Shown here one piece after another: positions 8,739 to 18,305 of a stretch of 64,000 nucleotides of DNA. Made by a program: the position numbers and the translations under genes. The stretch comes from Endozoicomonas sp965261315 (GTDB lineage: Bacteria > Pseudomonadota > Gammaproteobacteria > Pseudomonadales > Endozoicomonadaceae). The notes under the pieces were generated by a model, which saw nothing but the letters and a program-made list of their open reading frames with translations, searched no databases and was not told the origin of the DNA. Position 1 is the stretch's first letter. Each line of letters begins with the position of its first letter. The stretch spans positions 1 to 64,000 of the forward strand of contig CBDHDM010000133.1 of NCBI GenBank assembly GCA_965261315.1, read 5' to 3'.

Positions 8739-9197
8739 TTATTCCGGGTAGTAGCGGGAAATCGTATCCACCACGCAGGCAGGACGATCTTCACCTTCAA
8801 TTTCTACAGTCACTCGAACTGTTGACTGAACACCGCCTTTTACTTCTTCGACTTTAACCAGTTCACCCACACCACGAATGCGCGCCCCCACTTTCACAGA
8901 ATTAGGGAGGCGCACTTTGTCCGTGCCGTAGTTAACCCCCATGCTGATGCCCTGAACATCCATAATCTCTGGCAGGAACAGACTGACCAGAGAGAGCGTC
9001 AGGTAACCATGGGCTATGCAGGCACCAAAAGGGCCGTCCTTGGCACGTTCAGGGTCAACATGAATCCATTGATGGTCACCGGTTGCTTCTGCAAACCGGT
9101 TAATTCGCTCCTGATCAATAGTTAGCCACTGACTTTCACCCAGAACAGTGCCCACTTTATCCTGCAACTCATGAGGCGTTTTAAATAGGGTTGTCAT
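8739..9197 (-). CDS. MaoC-like (R)-enoyl-CoA hydratase
   Basis: 152-aa hot-dog-fold protein. The hydratase-2 motif is clear: RFAEATGDHQWIHVDPERA followed by GPFGACIAHGYLTLSL, which holds the Asp/His active-site pair of MaoC hydratases. It would hydrate an enoyl-CoA in beta-oxidation of steroid-derived acids. It sits 3 nt after the ipdF stop, so it is in the same transcript as ipdF and the acyl-CoA dehydrogenases. The exact substrate is not readable. Confidence 0.88.
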   Translation of the reverse strand: MTTLFKTPHELQDKVGTVLGESQWLTIDQERINRFAEATGDHQWIHVDPERAKDGPFGACIAHGYLTLSLVSLFLPEIMDVQGISMGVNYGTDKVRLPNSVKVGARIRGVGELVKVEEVKGGVQSTVRVTVEIEGEDRPACVVDTISRYYPE

Positions 9198-9199
9198 CG

Positions 9200-9982
9200 T
9201 TAAGCCCTCTGGCTACTGGCTGAAATCACTTCGCCAGCCATATAGGAACTGTAGTCACTGGCCAGGAACATCATGATATTGGCGATCTCCCAGACTTCAG
9301 CAGCACGACCAAAGGCTTCTCTTGAAGCCAGCTGCTGTAACAGATCCTGAGGTGCTGACTTACGAAGGAAATCGTGAAGAGCGATGCTTGGGCTGACCGC
9401 ATTGATACGAATGCCATACTCTGCAGCCTCCAGAGCGGAACAGCGGGTCAGCGCCATAACCCCGGCCTTTGCAGCCGCATAATGTGCCTGCTCTTTCTGG
9501 GCACGCCAGCCCAGTACCGACGCATTATTAACAATAACACCGGATTTACGGGCCATCATCGCTGGCAAAATAGCGCGGGTCATACGCATGGTACCGGTCA
9601 ACGTCACATCAAGAACGCGGTTCCACTCAGCGTCCTCCATCTCTACCAGCAGTTTGGAACCACCCAGACCGGCATTATTGATCAACACATCCACACCACC
9701 GAGCTTCTCCTCAGCAGCAGTGACCAGAGCCTGAACCTGCTCTTCATCAGTCACATTACAAACCTGGGTATAAATCGCTTCCAGACCGGTTTCAGCTTTT
9801 ATTTTTTCCGCAGCCTCAATCAACCGGCCTTCATGAATATCGCTGATCATCAATGCACGACAACCCTCTTCTGCCGCCCGCACAGCAGCAGAAAAGCCAA
9901 TACCCGCTCCGGCAGCAGCGGTGATCAGAACGGACTTACCATCCAACAGGTTATGACCCTGCACATATTCCGGGTTCAACAT
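9200..9982 (-). CDS. ipdF: IpdF-like SDR of HIP (C/D-ring) degradation
   Basis: 260-aa SDR. The unusual cofactor loop TAAAGAGIGFS, NNAGLGG, VNNASVLGWRAQ and HYAAAKAGVMALTRCSA closely match, from memory, mycobacterial IpdF (Rv3559c), including GEVISAS at the end. IpdF oxidises the 5-hydroxyl of the HIP-derived CoA ester after FadD3 activation. The neighbouring FadE30-like gene reproduces the ipdF-fadE30-fadD3 grouping known in actinobacteria. RBS GGGAGAAGG is just upstream of the ATG. Confidence 0.88.
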   Translation of the reverse strand: MLNPEYVQGHNLLDGKSVLITAAAGAGIGFSAAVRAAEEGCRALMISDIHEGRLIEAAEKIKAETGLEAIYTQVCNVTDEEQVQALVTAAEEKLGGVDVLINNAGLGGSKLLVEMEDAEWNRVLDVTLTGTMRMTRAILPAMMARKSGVIVNNASVLGWRAQKEQAHYAAAKAGVMALTRCSALEAAEYGIRINAVSPSIALHDFLRKSAPQDLLQQLASREAFGRAAEVWEIANIMMFLASDYSSYMAGEVISASSQRA

Positions 9983-10020
9983 CGACCTTCTCCCGTTAAT
10001 TCTTATTTTGTTTACAAGCT

Positions 10021-10080
10021 ATTCACCACAAAGACACGAAGGCACAAAGAAAACATTAAAGAAAAAGCTTTGTGCCTCTG
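10021..10080. repeat. Repeat family A, degenerate copy 2
   Basis: CACCACAAAGACACGAAGG followed by inverted arms GGCACAAAG (10041-10049) and CTTTGTGCC (10068-10076). It resembles the perfect hairpin at 7410-7461 but is decayed. It fills the gap between ipdF and the FadE30-like gene. Confidence 0.55.
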
Positions 10081-10150
10081 TACGGCCACCAAGGAAGGTG
10101 GAAGTGCCGATTATGCAGGAGCATTTATCTGCACTTTGTTGTTCAAAACA

Positions 10151-11362
10151 TTATTTGACCTGCCTGGGCTCTTTGGGCATCTCCAGTGCCCGCTCAGCGA
10201 TAATGTTCCGCTGAATTTCATTACTGCCACCATAAATGGTGTCAGAACGGGTAAAGAGATACATGGATTGCAGGCGAGTCAGCTCATAAGGCCCTTCGTC
10301 CAGCAGTTCAGACTCAGGTCCAAGCACATCCATCGCCAGCTTGCCCAGGTTGGCATGCCAGGTAGCCCAATGAAGCTTATAGATCATCGCTTCTTTTTGA
10401 AGGGAGCCATCAGCGGGTGAAGAGCCATCCTGAGAACCGGACAACATGCGAAGCGCGTTATAACGCATAATGCGCAGACCAATCCAGGCATCAGCAATGC
10501 GCTGTCGTATCGCTGGATCGTCTGCTGCACCATTCTTTTTTGCGATCCGGATAATTTCATCCATCTCATTGAGGAACTGCATCTGCTGTCCCAGCGTGGA
10601 GACTCCACGCTCAAAGCCCAGCAAAGCCATGGCAATTTTCCAGCCATCTCCAGGCTTTCCAACAATGTTGCTGGCATCGGTTACTGCATTATCAAAGAAG
10701 ACTTCGTTAAACTCTGAGGTACCCGTCAGCTGTTCAATAGGGCGTACTTCGATTCCGGGCTGATCCATTGGCACCAGCAGAAACGAAAGCCCTTTATGGC
10801 CTTTGCTACCGGGTTCGGTACGGGCAATCACAAAGCACCAGTCCGATTCATGGGCAAGAGAGGTCCAGACCTTCTGACCACTGATCTCCCACTGTCCGGT
10901 AGATTCATTCAATGCTGCTTTAGTTTTGACATTGGCCAGATCAGAGCCAGCACTGGGCTCTGAGTACCCCTGACACCAATACTCTGTGCCATTGGCAATA
11001 CCCGGCAGAAAACGTTTCTTCTGCTCTTCGGTACCGAAAGCAATGATGGTAGGGCCAGCCAGACCTTCACCAATATGCCCCATATGACCAGGGCCACCAG
11101 CACGAGCGTACTCTTCGTTAAAGATGACCTGCTGGTTAATGGAGAGCCCGCGACCGCCATACTCTTCGGGCCAACCCACACAGAGCCAGCCTGCTTTGGC
11201 CATGTGCTGCTCCCACCTCTTCCGCTCTTCCGGGAACATATGCTCATCGCCCGGCCCACCGCGGAAGCGAAGCTGCTCAAACTCACCGGTCAGGTTTTCC
11301 TTTAGCCAGGTGGCTACTTCTTTACGGAACTGCTCATCTTCAGGACTGAAACTGATTTTCAT
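10151..11362 (-). CDS. fadE30: FadE30-like acyl-CoA dehydrogenase
   Basis: 403-aa FAD-dependent acyl-CoA dehydrogenase that introduces an alpha,beta double bond in a CoA ester. N-terminal GWPEEYGGRGLS, WCQGYSEPSAGSDLA (FAD/substrate loop), GQKVWTSLAHESDW and C-terminal IYGGSNEIQRNI are seen. The residue at the classical IYEG Glu position is Gly, so the catalytic base must lie elsewhere, as in several bacterial FadE families. The pattern resembles FadE30, which acts on the HIP-CoA series. It starts 5 nt after the stop of the next dehydrogenase gene; the pair could form a heteromer, but that is inference. Confidence 0.88.
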   Translation of the reverse strand: MKISFSPEDEQFRKEVATWLKENLTGEFEQLRFRGGPGDEHMFPEERKRWEQHMAKAGWLCVGWPEEYGGRGLSINQQVIFNEEYARAGGPGHMGHIGEGLAGPTIIAFGTEEQKKRFLPGIANGTEYWCQGYSEPSAGSDLANVKTKAALNESTGQWEISGQKVWTSLAHESDWCFVIARTEPGSKGHKGLSFLLVPMDQPGIEVRPIEQLTGTSEFNEVFFDNAVTDASNIVGKPGDGWKIAMALLGFERGVSTLGQQMQFLNEMDEIIRIAKKNGAADDPAIRQRIADAWIGLRIMRYNALRMLSGSQDGSSPADGSLQKEAMIYKLHWATWHANLGKLAMDVLGPESELLDEGPYELTRLQSMYLFTRSDTIYGGSNEIQRNIIAERALEMPKEPRQVK

Positions 11363-11367
11363 AATGC

Positions 11368-12591
11368 TTACCTCTCCACCTGCCCTGAAGTAACGTTATC
11401 TTTACTATCATCCAATAACAGACTGGCAATACGCTCCCGATGCAAACCGGCATCCCCCAGAAAGGTTTCGGTGGACTTGGCACGTTTGAAATAGAGGTGT
11501 GGGTCATATTCCCAGGTAAAGCCGACACCACCATGCAGCTGGATGGATTCGGCAGCGCAGTGGAAAAAAGCGTCAGAGCAATACGCTTTGGCAAGCGCTG
11601 CTGCTTCGGGTAGTTCTTCTTTTACTGCGGAGTCAGACTCGTTTCTCAACGCCTCATCAGCAACACAGGCTGCGTAATAAACGGCAGATTTAGCACTCTC
11701 AACCTGCAGCATCATATCCGCAGCCCGGTGCTTGATAGCCTGAAAACTGGCAATGGTACGGCCAAACTGAACACGCTCACGGGTGTAATCAATCGTCAGC
11801 TCCATCACCTGACGGGCACCACCGGCCTGTTCAGCAGCAATGGCTATCGACGCCAGTTGAAGAACCTGCTGCAGGGCAGACCAGTCTGACGCCCCTTCAC
11901 CACCCAGACGGCAGTCTGCTGAAACGAACAGATTCTCAATCTCGACCTTTGCCTGTTTGCGGGTTTGATCCATGGTTGGTGTCCAGTGACGCTGTACACC
12001 TTCGCTGTCAGGAGACACGGCAAAAAGGCGTATACCGCCTTCCTCTTTGCTGCCCTCTTCCCTGGCAGCCAGAATCAACAATCCAGCTGTATGCCCATCC
12101 GGCACGTAATGCCAGGAGCCTGAAAGCACAAAGCCATCACCCTCTTTCCTGGCGGTGGCTTGAACACTGCTGGCATCCCAGCTACGATTTTCTCGATTCT
12201 GCTGACTGGACGCCAGACCCAGTGTTGCGGTCAGGCTGCCTTCAGCAATCTGAGGTAACCACTGCTGTTTCTGTTCTTCATTGCCAGCAACCAGAAGCGC
12301 ATTAACACCCATTGCAACAGTTGAAAAGAAGGGTGAACAGAACAGCCTTCTCCCCATCTCCTCAAACAGTATCGCCAGTTCAACATACCCCAGACCAAGA
12401 CCACCATACTCTTCAGGAATATGCAGTGCCTGCCAGTACATGTCCTGACACAGCCGCTCCCAGAGTTCAGGGTCAAAACCCTGGTCAGTAGCCATGGCAG
12501 CACGAACGGCCTCCGATGTTGAGACATCCTGCAGGAAGCTGTCGGCGGACTCCCGAATCATCTCCTGCTCATCGGTAAAAGCGAACTCCAT
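11368..12591 (-). CDS. Acyl-CoA dehydrogenase, second of pair
   Basis: 407-aa acyl-CoA dehydrogenase family protein. N-terminal MEFAFTDEQEMIRESADSF, IPEEYGGLGLGYVEL, and C-terminal LHGGVGFTWEYDPHLYFKRA and STETFLGD are typical of the FadE28/31/32-type steroid dehydrogenases. The middle FAD-contact region (TLGLASSQQNRENRS) is poorly conserved, which is common for one partner of a two-subunit alpha2beta2 enzyme. It begins the ACAD2-fadE30-ipdF-maoC-thiolase series. Its upstream region carries candidate operator copy C. Confidence 0.87.
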   Translation of the reverse strand: MEFAFTDEQEMIRESADSFLQDVSTSEAVRAAMATDQGFDPELWERLCQDMYWQALHIPEEYGGLGLGYVELAILFEEMGRRLFCSPFFSTVAMGVNALLVAGNEEQKQQWLPQIAEGSLTATLGLASSQQNRENRSWDASSVQATARKEGDGFVLSGSWHYVPDGHTAGLLILAAREEGSKEEGGIRLFAVSPDSEGVQRHWTPTMDQTRKQAKVEIENLFVSADCRLGGEGASDWSALQQVLQLASIAIAAEQAGGARQVMELTIDYTRERVQFGRTIASFQAIKHRAADMMLQVESAKSAVYYAACVADEALRNESDSAVKEELPEAAALAKAYCSDAFFHCAAESIQLHGGVGFTWEYDPHLYFKRAKSTETFLGDAGLHRERIASLLLDDSKDNVTSGQVER

Positions 12592-12651
12592 TGCCAGCGC
12601 CTCTTATGATTCTTATCGCTGCATACTCTCGCCTGAATCATCAACAGCGTA

Positions 12652-12669
12652 ATCGTTCGAATGGACGAT
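12652..12669. promoter_or_regulatory. Candidate steroid-cluster operator, copy C
   Basis: Inverted repeat ATCGTTC-GAAT-GGACGAT (7-4-7), the most symmetrical of the three copies (6 of 7 arm positions pair). It lies 61 nt upstream of the acyl-CoA dehydrogenase start and about 209 nt upstream of the divergent exported protein gene. Confidence 0.5.
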
Positions 12670-12877
12670 ATCGGTGTCTGCATCAACTCTGCAGAACCAA
12701 GAATTACTGACTATCTTATGTCCATGTCGGCTTGATGATTCTTAAAAACCACTTGAAGAATTGTTTTTTAGAGTCATTAGTTTTTACAGCCAGAGTTAAT
12801 TCTTTATTTAGCTCTCACAATTAAAAATTTTGCTGCAGCGATTGAAATTTCACTTAATATTTTATCAGGAGGTTCAA

Positions 12878-13585
12878 ATGTCCAGTGCCATTAAATCACT
12901 CCTTATCGGGATGATTGCCATTTTCATCACTGTCCAATCATGTCTTGGTGAGTCAGAAAATAACTCACATCCGAAAAAGCCAGACCCTACAGAAATAACA
13001 TCCCCCATGCCTGCCATGGATGCTTCGTTATCCGAGAGTGACAAAGAAGAACTGAAAGCCACCATCATTGAGATGATACGAACCTTGAATACTTTTGACT
13101 TTGATGACTTCGCCAACTTCTTTGCAGAAGACTCATTAAAGCTATTAAAGCATCAGGTTCAACGCTATCACTCAAGTCATTTATTTGAGTTTGTTTTTCC
13201 TGAGGGAAGAGCAAAGGCAAATGAGCTTACCCCACAAGATTTTTTTGTTCGAATCATTTCCAAATCAAAATTTAATGTTGGTATTTCCCGAGCCTACGAA
13301 ATTAACTTAACCCCTAAATTTCGTATGCGGGCAGATGATGATGGGGAGATTGTAACAGTATTAACGACTTTCCCAGACTCATACTCCGGCTACCAAACCA
13401 GAAGTGAGGTATTCACATTCAGGAAAGTGGCGCACAAATGGATTCCAGAGATTCCAGACTTTATTCTCAGCGACTTTAAATATGATCTGAGCCGAAATTT
13501 TGTCAACCAGCGCACCTTCTATCCACTCTACCCGGTAACGGATACCTTCAACATTATGATGGGGTCCTTTAAACCCTCAAATTAA
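12878..13585 (+). CDS. Exported protein of unknown function
   Basis: 235 aa. I do not recognise a family. The N-terminus is a clear signal peptide (SAIKSLLIGMIAIFITVQ) ending at SCLGES; the Cys could be lipid-modified, but the lipobox is poor. A helix-rich segment follows (SESDKEELKATIIEMIRTL, then FDFDDFANFFAED), which recalls NTF2-like folds but is not decisive. AGGAGG lies 5 nt before the ATG at 12878, an exceptionally good RBS. It shares a promoter region and operator copy C with the acyl-CoA dehydrogenase operon, so it may be co-regulated with steroid use. Confidence 0.75.
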   Translation: MSSAIKSLLIGMIAIFITVQSCLGESENNSHPKKPDPTEITSPMPAMDASLSESDKEELKATIIEMIRTLNTFDFDDFANFFAEDSLKLLKHQVQRYHSSHLFEFVFPEGRAKANELTPQDFFVRIISKSKFNVGISRAYEINLTPKFRMRADDDGEIVTVLTTFPDSYSGYQTRSEVFTFRKVAHKWIPEIPDFILSDFKYDLSRNFVNQRTFYPLYPVTDTFNIMMGSFKPSN

Positions 13586-13613
13586 CATCCAGACTAACTT
13601 ATCACAGGTTAAT

Positions 13614-13643
13614 AAAAAGCCTTGTATCAACAAGGCTTTTTTA
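13614..13643. terminator. Bidirectional rho-independent terminator
   Basis: Stem AAAGCCTTG / CAAGGCTTT with a 6-base loop, flanked by A-run and T-run. It sits between the converging exported-protein gene and the fadD3-like gene and can serve both. Confidence 0.85.
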
Positions 13644-13644
13644 A

Positions 13645-15226
13645 CTACACCAGTTTCTTTGCACTCTCTCTTAATTCAAATTTCAGCACTTTGCCTGACG
13701 CATTGGTTGGCAGGCTATCGACAATGGCAACATGGCGCGGCACCTTATAGTTTGCCATTTCCTGTCGGCACCAGGCCACCACATCGTCTTTACTAAGACT
13801 CTCACCGGATACTGGAATAATATAAGCCATCGCCACTTCACCCATTCTTTCATCGGGTATTCCAACCACAGCGACCTGCGCAATGGCCTTATGACTGCTC
13901 ATCAGGTTTTCAATCTCTGCGGGATAGACATTGAAACCACCGGTGATAAACATATCCTTCATCCGGTCGGTAATTTTCAGGTAACCCTGCTCGTCCATCA
14001 CTCCAATATCACCAGTATGCAACCAGCCATCAGAATCGATGGTTTCTGCAGTAGCCTCCGGGTTTTCAAAGTAGCCCTGCATCAAGTTATAGCCTCGGAT
14101 AACAACTTCTCCTGGCGCTCCTGCAGCCACCTTATTTCCCTCACCATCAACACAGCAAACTTCTATGCCGGGCATGGCACGACCGGAGGTATTCGCAATC
14201 AATTCCGGATCATCTCCGGAACGACAGATCGTCGCAAAGCCACAGACCTCTGTAAGGCCATAAGCGGTGATAATGGTGTCAAAACCGAGCTCATCCCGCA
14301 TTTGATGAATCATGGAAACAGGAATCGCGGCTGCCCCCGTGACCGCCACACGCAAAGAGGTAATATCAAATGTATCCAGTTCCGGGTGAGCCAGAATGGA
14401 TTGATAGAGGGTCGGAGGTCCCGGCAGCACAGAGACTTTCTCATCGGAAATCATCTGCAGAATGGCGGACACATCAAATATTTGCAGTGGTAGAATCGTA
14501 CACCCTCTCATCAAAGCGGCCATCCAGCCTGCCTTGTAGCCAAAAGAGTGGAAGAAAGGATTAACAATCAGATAACGATCCGCTTCCGTTAAACCCAACG
14601 ACCCCACTCCAGTCCTCAACCACCTGAAGGTTCTGACCATGACTGGTCATCACGCCTTTTGGCTTCCCCGTAGTACCCGAGGTAAACAGCAAGTCAGATA
14701 TAGTGTCAGCCGCCACCTGTTGCTGACGCTCCTGAACACTTTCCAGAGCAATGCTTTCAGACTTTTGCAGGAAATCATCCCAGGAAATACAGCGTTCAGC
14801 CCCCTGACCACGGAAGGTCACTATCGCTTCCAGTTCCGGCAGTTCCTCACCCTCCAGCATGGCCGGATACTGGCAGTTTAGAAACTGATCAATACAGAAC
14901 AACAGTTTCGCACCACTGGCGCGGAGAACATAACCCGCTTCAGAACCTTTCATTCGGGTGTTCAATGGAACGAGTGCTGCCCCGACGGCCTGCAATGCAG
15001 TGGCCGCCACAATCCATTCATAAATATTGGGAGCCCAGACGGCGACACGGTCACCAGACTCGACCCCCATAGCAAGCAGGGCCGCCGACGCTTTACGCCG
15101 TAACTCATTAAGCTCTATAAAACTCAGAGTCACGTTTTCATCTTCAATCGCAGACCGGCTACCATAGGTATTAGCTGCGGCATCCATCAGATCAGGAATT
15201 GTATTTACTGCTTGCAGATCAATCAT
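13645..15226 (-). pseudogene. fadD3: FadD3-like acyl-CoA ligase, frame-disrupted
   Basis: AMP-forming acyl-CoA synthetase of about 525 aa when joined. The upstream part (221 codons) holds the ATP loop LLFTSGTTGKPKG. The downstream part holds VNPFFHSFGYK, ITAYGLTEVCG, GWLHTGDIGVMDEQGYL and the C-terminal NASGKVLKFEL with the catalytic Lys. The two frames join as SGVVGLTEADRYL if one A of the AAA run at 14591-14593 is removed. In this setting (ipdF, fadE30-like) the expected role is activation of HIP, the C/D-ring propanoate, to HIP-CoA. It could be another steroid-acid CoA ligase. The frameshift is probably a base error. Confidence 0.82.
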
Positions 15227-15251
15227 AACCGGTCGCTTCTTATTTGTTTTT

Positions 15252-15417
15252 TTGAACCACAGAGGTCACGAAGTTCACAAAGTAAAAGATAATGCTTTCC
15301 TTGTTCCCACACTTCAGCGCAGGAACAAGGATGGATCTCAGTGCGCTTTGTAAGCCTCGCGATTTAAAAAGCTTTTCTTTTTTCTTTCTTTGTGCGTTTT
15401 GTGAGCTTCGTGGTTTA
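15252..15417. repeat. Repeat family A, long composite copy 3
   Basis: Left end TTGAACCACAGAGGTCACG and right end GAGCTTCGTGGTTTAAA with ACAAAG/CTTTGTG steps are inverted around a central region. The centre holds its own inverted repeat, CCTTGTTCC / GGAACAAGG (about 15299-15331). It fills the gap between the kshB-like and fadD3-like genes. Confidence 0.6.
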
Positions 15418-15423
15418 AATGAC

Positions 15424-16524
15424 TTAATCGGGGAACTTGACCTTAACGTCATTGGTCAATGGGCGACTCTGACAGGCCAGTGTCCACCCTTCCGCAAGCT
15501 CAGCTTCTGAAAGCACTTCATTCAGCGCCAGCTGGGCTTCACCACTTTCTACCATGCACATACAGGCACCACACATCCCTTCTTCACAGGATGCAGGGGC
15601 ATCAAGATCCACTTTCTGCATAGCCTGAAGCAGAGTATCACCTTTCTCATAGGCAACGTCATGAACCCCACCATCCAGCTCAACCATAAACCGGGTAGTG
15701 GTTGATCCTTCTGCGGCGGCTTTTGCTTCTTCAGCTGCAGCCTCGGCCTGATCAGGATCTGGCGGAGAGACAAAGCGTTCCGTGTGAATGCGCTCTCGTG
15801 GTTCACCCAACCCAATCAGGGATGACTCAACCGTATCCATAAAAGGTCCAGGTCCACAGATGAAATACTCACCATTCTCATGCCCTTCAACCAACTGCTT
15901 CACCATGGGCTGAGTCAGAAAGCCGTGAACAGAGTCCAGAATATGAACCACTTCCAGACGATCAATATGTTCTGCAGCAATCGCCTTCATTTCATCCTTG
16001 AAGATGACCGACTGGTCATCCCGGTTGGCATAAATCAGCTTTACTGTGCGGTCGGTTGTTTTCAGCGCCGACTTGAGGATTGAAAAAACCGGTGTGATAC
16101 CGGAGCCACCACCAAAGAGAACAATATCGCCAGGAGGCGTTTTACTGGTCAGATGAAACAGTCCTGCCGGCGGCATCACTTCAATCAAGTCGCCAGCTTT
16201 AACCCCATCATTTATCCAGTTAGATATTCGACCACCGTCAACCCGCTTGATCGTCACCTTGTGCTCAGAATCCACATGAGGCGAGCTGGCCAGTGAGTAG
16301 CAACGAGTGAGCTGCTTACCTTCATAAGGAACTTTCAACGTCAGAAACTGACCAGGCAGATACTCGAACTGCTCCCTGGCCTCTTCAGGAATACTGAACA
16401 CCACCGACTTGCTATCGTGGGTTTCTTCAATGACTGCAGCTACTTCCAGACGATGGTAGCGCTGTTTTGGCGCACTTTCCTGTGCCACCTCTTGAGCCGC
16501 TAAAGCTTCTGAACTACTCATCAT
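15424..16524 (-). CDS. kshB: Ferredoxin-NAD(P)H reductase, KshB-like
   Basis: 366-aa iron-sulfur flavoprotein that passes electrons from NAD(P)H to an oxygenase. Domains in order: FAD-binding (RCYSLASSP), NAD-binding (LFGGGSGITPVFSIL; YFICGPGPFMD), an Ala/Glu-rich linker, then a C-terminal plant-type [2Fe-2S] ferredoxin domain with CEEGMCGACMC and a later Cys in LACQSRP. This FAD-NAD-[2Fe-2S] order and the setting fit KshB, the reductase of 3-ketosteroid 9alpha-hydroxylase. The oxygenase KshA is not in the window. AGGAG precedes a double ATG; either can be the start. Confidence 0.88.
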   Translation of the reverse strand: MMSSSEALAAQEVAQESAPKQRYHRLEVAAVIEETHDSKSVVFSIPEEAREQFEYLPGQFLTLKVPYEGKQLTRCYSLASSPHVDSEHKVTIKRVDGGRISNWINDGVKAGDLIEVMPPAGLFHLTSKTPPGDIVLFGGGSGITPVFSILKSALKTTDRTVKLIYANRDDQSVIFKDEMKAIAAEHIDRLEVVHILDSVHGFLTQPMVKQLVEGHENGEYFICGPGPFMDTVESSLIGLGEPRERIHTERFVSPPDPDQAEAAAEEAKAAAEGSTTTRFMVELDGGVHDVAYEKGDTLLQAMQKVDLDAPASCEEGMCGACMCMVESGEAQLALNEVLSEAELAEGWTLACQSRPLTNDVKVKFPD

Positions 16525-16554
16525 TCAACTCCTGTGATAATACAAACCTTTCCA

Positions 16555-18255
16555 TCAACCCGCTTCATGTACAACCTCCTTACTTGCGGACTGCTCCGCC
16601 GTATTCACTAATTCCTCACCAACCCGGGCCACGCTGCTACCGGCACGACGACCAGAGAAAACGCAATCAGCAATTGAAAGACCACTTACGTATAGGTTTG
16701 AAGCCACACCAATCGCATTTCTACCTGCAGAGTACAAGCCGGATATTTCTTCCCCTTTTTGATCCAGAACCTGGCCGGTTTCCTCATTCACCTTCAGACC
16801 GCCCAGAGTAATCATTGGGCAGGGGAAAACAGAACTATTGAAGGAGATATCCATTGCATACCAGGGGCCCTGATCCAGCGGCGCCAGAAATCCGCTGGAC
16901 TTACCTAATTCATCTTCTGCAAGGCCATTTGCTGCATCGGTATAACGCTGGATTGTGTCAGCCAATGCGCCTTCAGGAACCTTAATCTTTTTCGCCAGTT
17001 CAGCAATAGAGCTGGCCTTCTTGCAGTTCAGATACATGTTCATTAAGGCTGGAGCGGTCTGGAAAAACCAGATCTTTCCTGGCAATACCTGATTGAATGC
17101 CAGTTTAAAGAGCGTTTTATTGAGAATCAGTGTCGCTCGACCGTTGTGATGTTCAACCATCTCATAGCCAAGCCTGGCACCATAAACCTCTTCATTGCAG
17201 TAACGCTCACCGTGATCATTAACCACAATCCCCTGCGCCCAGGCCAGTGGGGGGTTTATAAATCGCCAGGCACTCAGCTTATCCATTCGATCAATGGCTG
17301 CATCCGCACCCATGCCCATCTGAATACCACTGCCATCACACCCTGTGGTTCCCAGCGACAAGCCTTCCTGATATTTTGGGCCGTACTGTTTGACCATTTC
17401 ACGGTTAAAGATGAAACCACCCGCGGTCAGAATCACCCCTTTTCTGGCGCGAATGTATTGAACAACTCCGGCACTTTCTTCGAGAGCCCAAACCTTGCCA
17501 CGGACCTTGAAAGCCAGCTTGGGAGAATAATTATGAATAGCCGTCGCCAGATTAGACCACCGTTTATGACTGCGCGCCGCTTTAGTACCGGGCATCAAAC
17601 GGCGAATTTCTACACCGAGCACCGCTCCGGATTCATCACAAACCAGACGACGCACATCGCTTTGCACCTGCAGCTCAACACCTCTGGCAAGGGCAGAAGC
17701 TTTTAACGGTGCAAACAGAGAGGCACCGGAAAGACCCGGACCTTTTGCCCGATGCCCCCGGGGAGCTGGCTTCGCATGCTTTGCATAACTTCCGACCGCC
17801 TCATTACCGGAGTAATAGAGATAGTACTTATCACTTGGATAGGACGTTTTCACCGGTGGAATTTGACCAGAGAACTCAACATTATGGCTCTGCAGCCAAC
17901 GCAGATTCGTCGCACTCTGATCACAGAAGCGTTTAAGCGTTTCCTCTTTTACCGCATCGCCTGTTTCCTGACGAAGGTAGTTAAACATCGCCTGTGGCGT
18001 ATCATCAAAGCCTTCCGCTTTTTGAAACTCAGTTCCCCCACCGGAATAAACAACCCCACCACTTTGAGCTGTGGCACCACCACCAAAAAAGCGATCCAGC
18101 GCCAATACAGAAACACGGTGATAACGAGCCTCAAGTGCCGCCGCCACACCCGAGCCACCAAAACCAACCACGACAACATCTCGCTCATCGTGCCACTGGA
18201 TCTGGTCCGCACTCTCTACCTTTAAAGCATTTCGTTCTTCGGATGGACGACTCAT
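16555..18255 (-). CDS. 3-ketosteroid dehydrogenase-like flavoprotein, probably Delta4-(5alpha) type
   Basis: 566-aa FAD-dependent dehydrogenase of the fumarate reductase/KstD family. The N-terminal dinucleotide fold VVVGFGGSGVAAALEA and the FAD motif FGGGATAQSGGVVYSGGG are clear. The C-terminal SAGRNAIGVASNLYVSGLS includes Tyr-x-Ser, which matches the Tyr466/Ser468 pair known for 3-ketosteroid Delta4-(5alpha)-dehydrogenase. The YPGAGATLGPA-like end of Delta1-dehydrogenases is absent. I therefore favour dehydrogenation of 5alpha-3-ketosteroids to Delta4-3-ketosteroids. The gene is in a kshB-like operon (30 nt apart). A different 3-keto substrate remains possible. Confidence 0.8.
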   Translation of the reverse strand: MSRPSEERNALKVESADQIQWHDERDVVVVGFGGSGVAAALEARYHRVSVLALDRFFGGGATAQSGGVVYSGGGTEFQKAEGFDDTPQAMFNYLRQETGDAVKEETLKRFCDQSATNLRWLQSHNVEFSGQIPPVKTSYPSDKYYLYYSGNEAVGSYAKHAKPAPRGHRAKGPGLSGASLFAPLKASALARGVELQVQSDVRRLVCDESGAVLGVEIRRLMPGTKAARSHKRWSNLATAIHNYSPKLAFKVRGKVWALEESAGVVQYIRARKGVILTAGGFIFNREMVKQYGPKYQEGLSLGTTGCDGSGIQMGMGADAAIDRMDKLSAWRFINPPLAWAQGIVVNDHGERYCNEEVYGARLGYEMVEHHNGRATLILNKTLFKLAFNQVLPGKIWFFQTAPALMNMYLNCKKASSIAELAKKIKVPEGALADTIQRYTDAANGLAEDELGKSSGFLAPLDQGPWYAMDISFNSSVFPCPMITLGGLKVNEETGQVLDQKGEEISGLYSAGRNAIGVASNLYVSGLSIADCVFSGRRAGSSVARVGEELVNTAEQSASKEVVHEAG

Positions 18256-18305
18256 AAGGTCTCTCTTCTTTTTATTATATTTTTCTACAAAAAGGACTGG
18301 CTGAA

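Noticed and set aside
16555..18255. Delta1-3-ketosteroid dehydrogenase (KstD)
   Set aside because: The C-terminal motif expected for Delta1 enzymes is absent while the Tyr-x-Ser pair of the Delta4-(5alpha) type is present.
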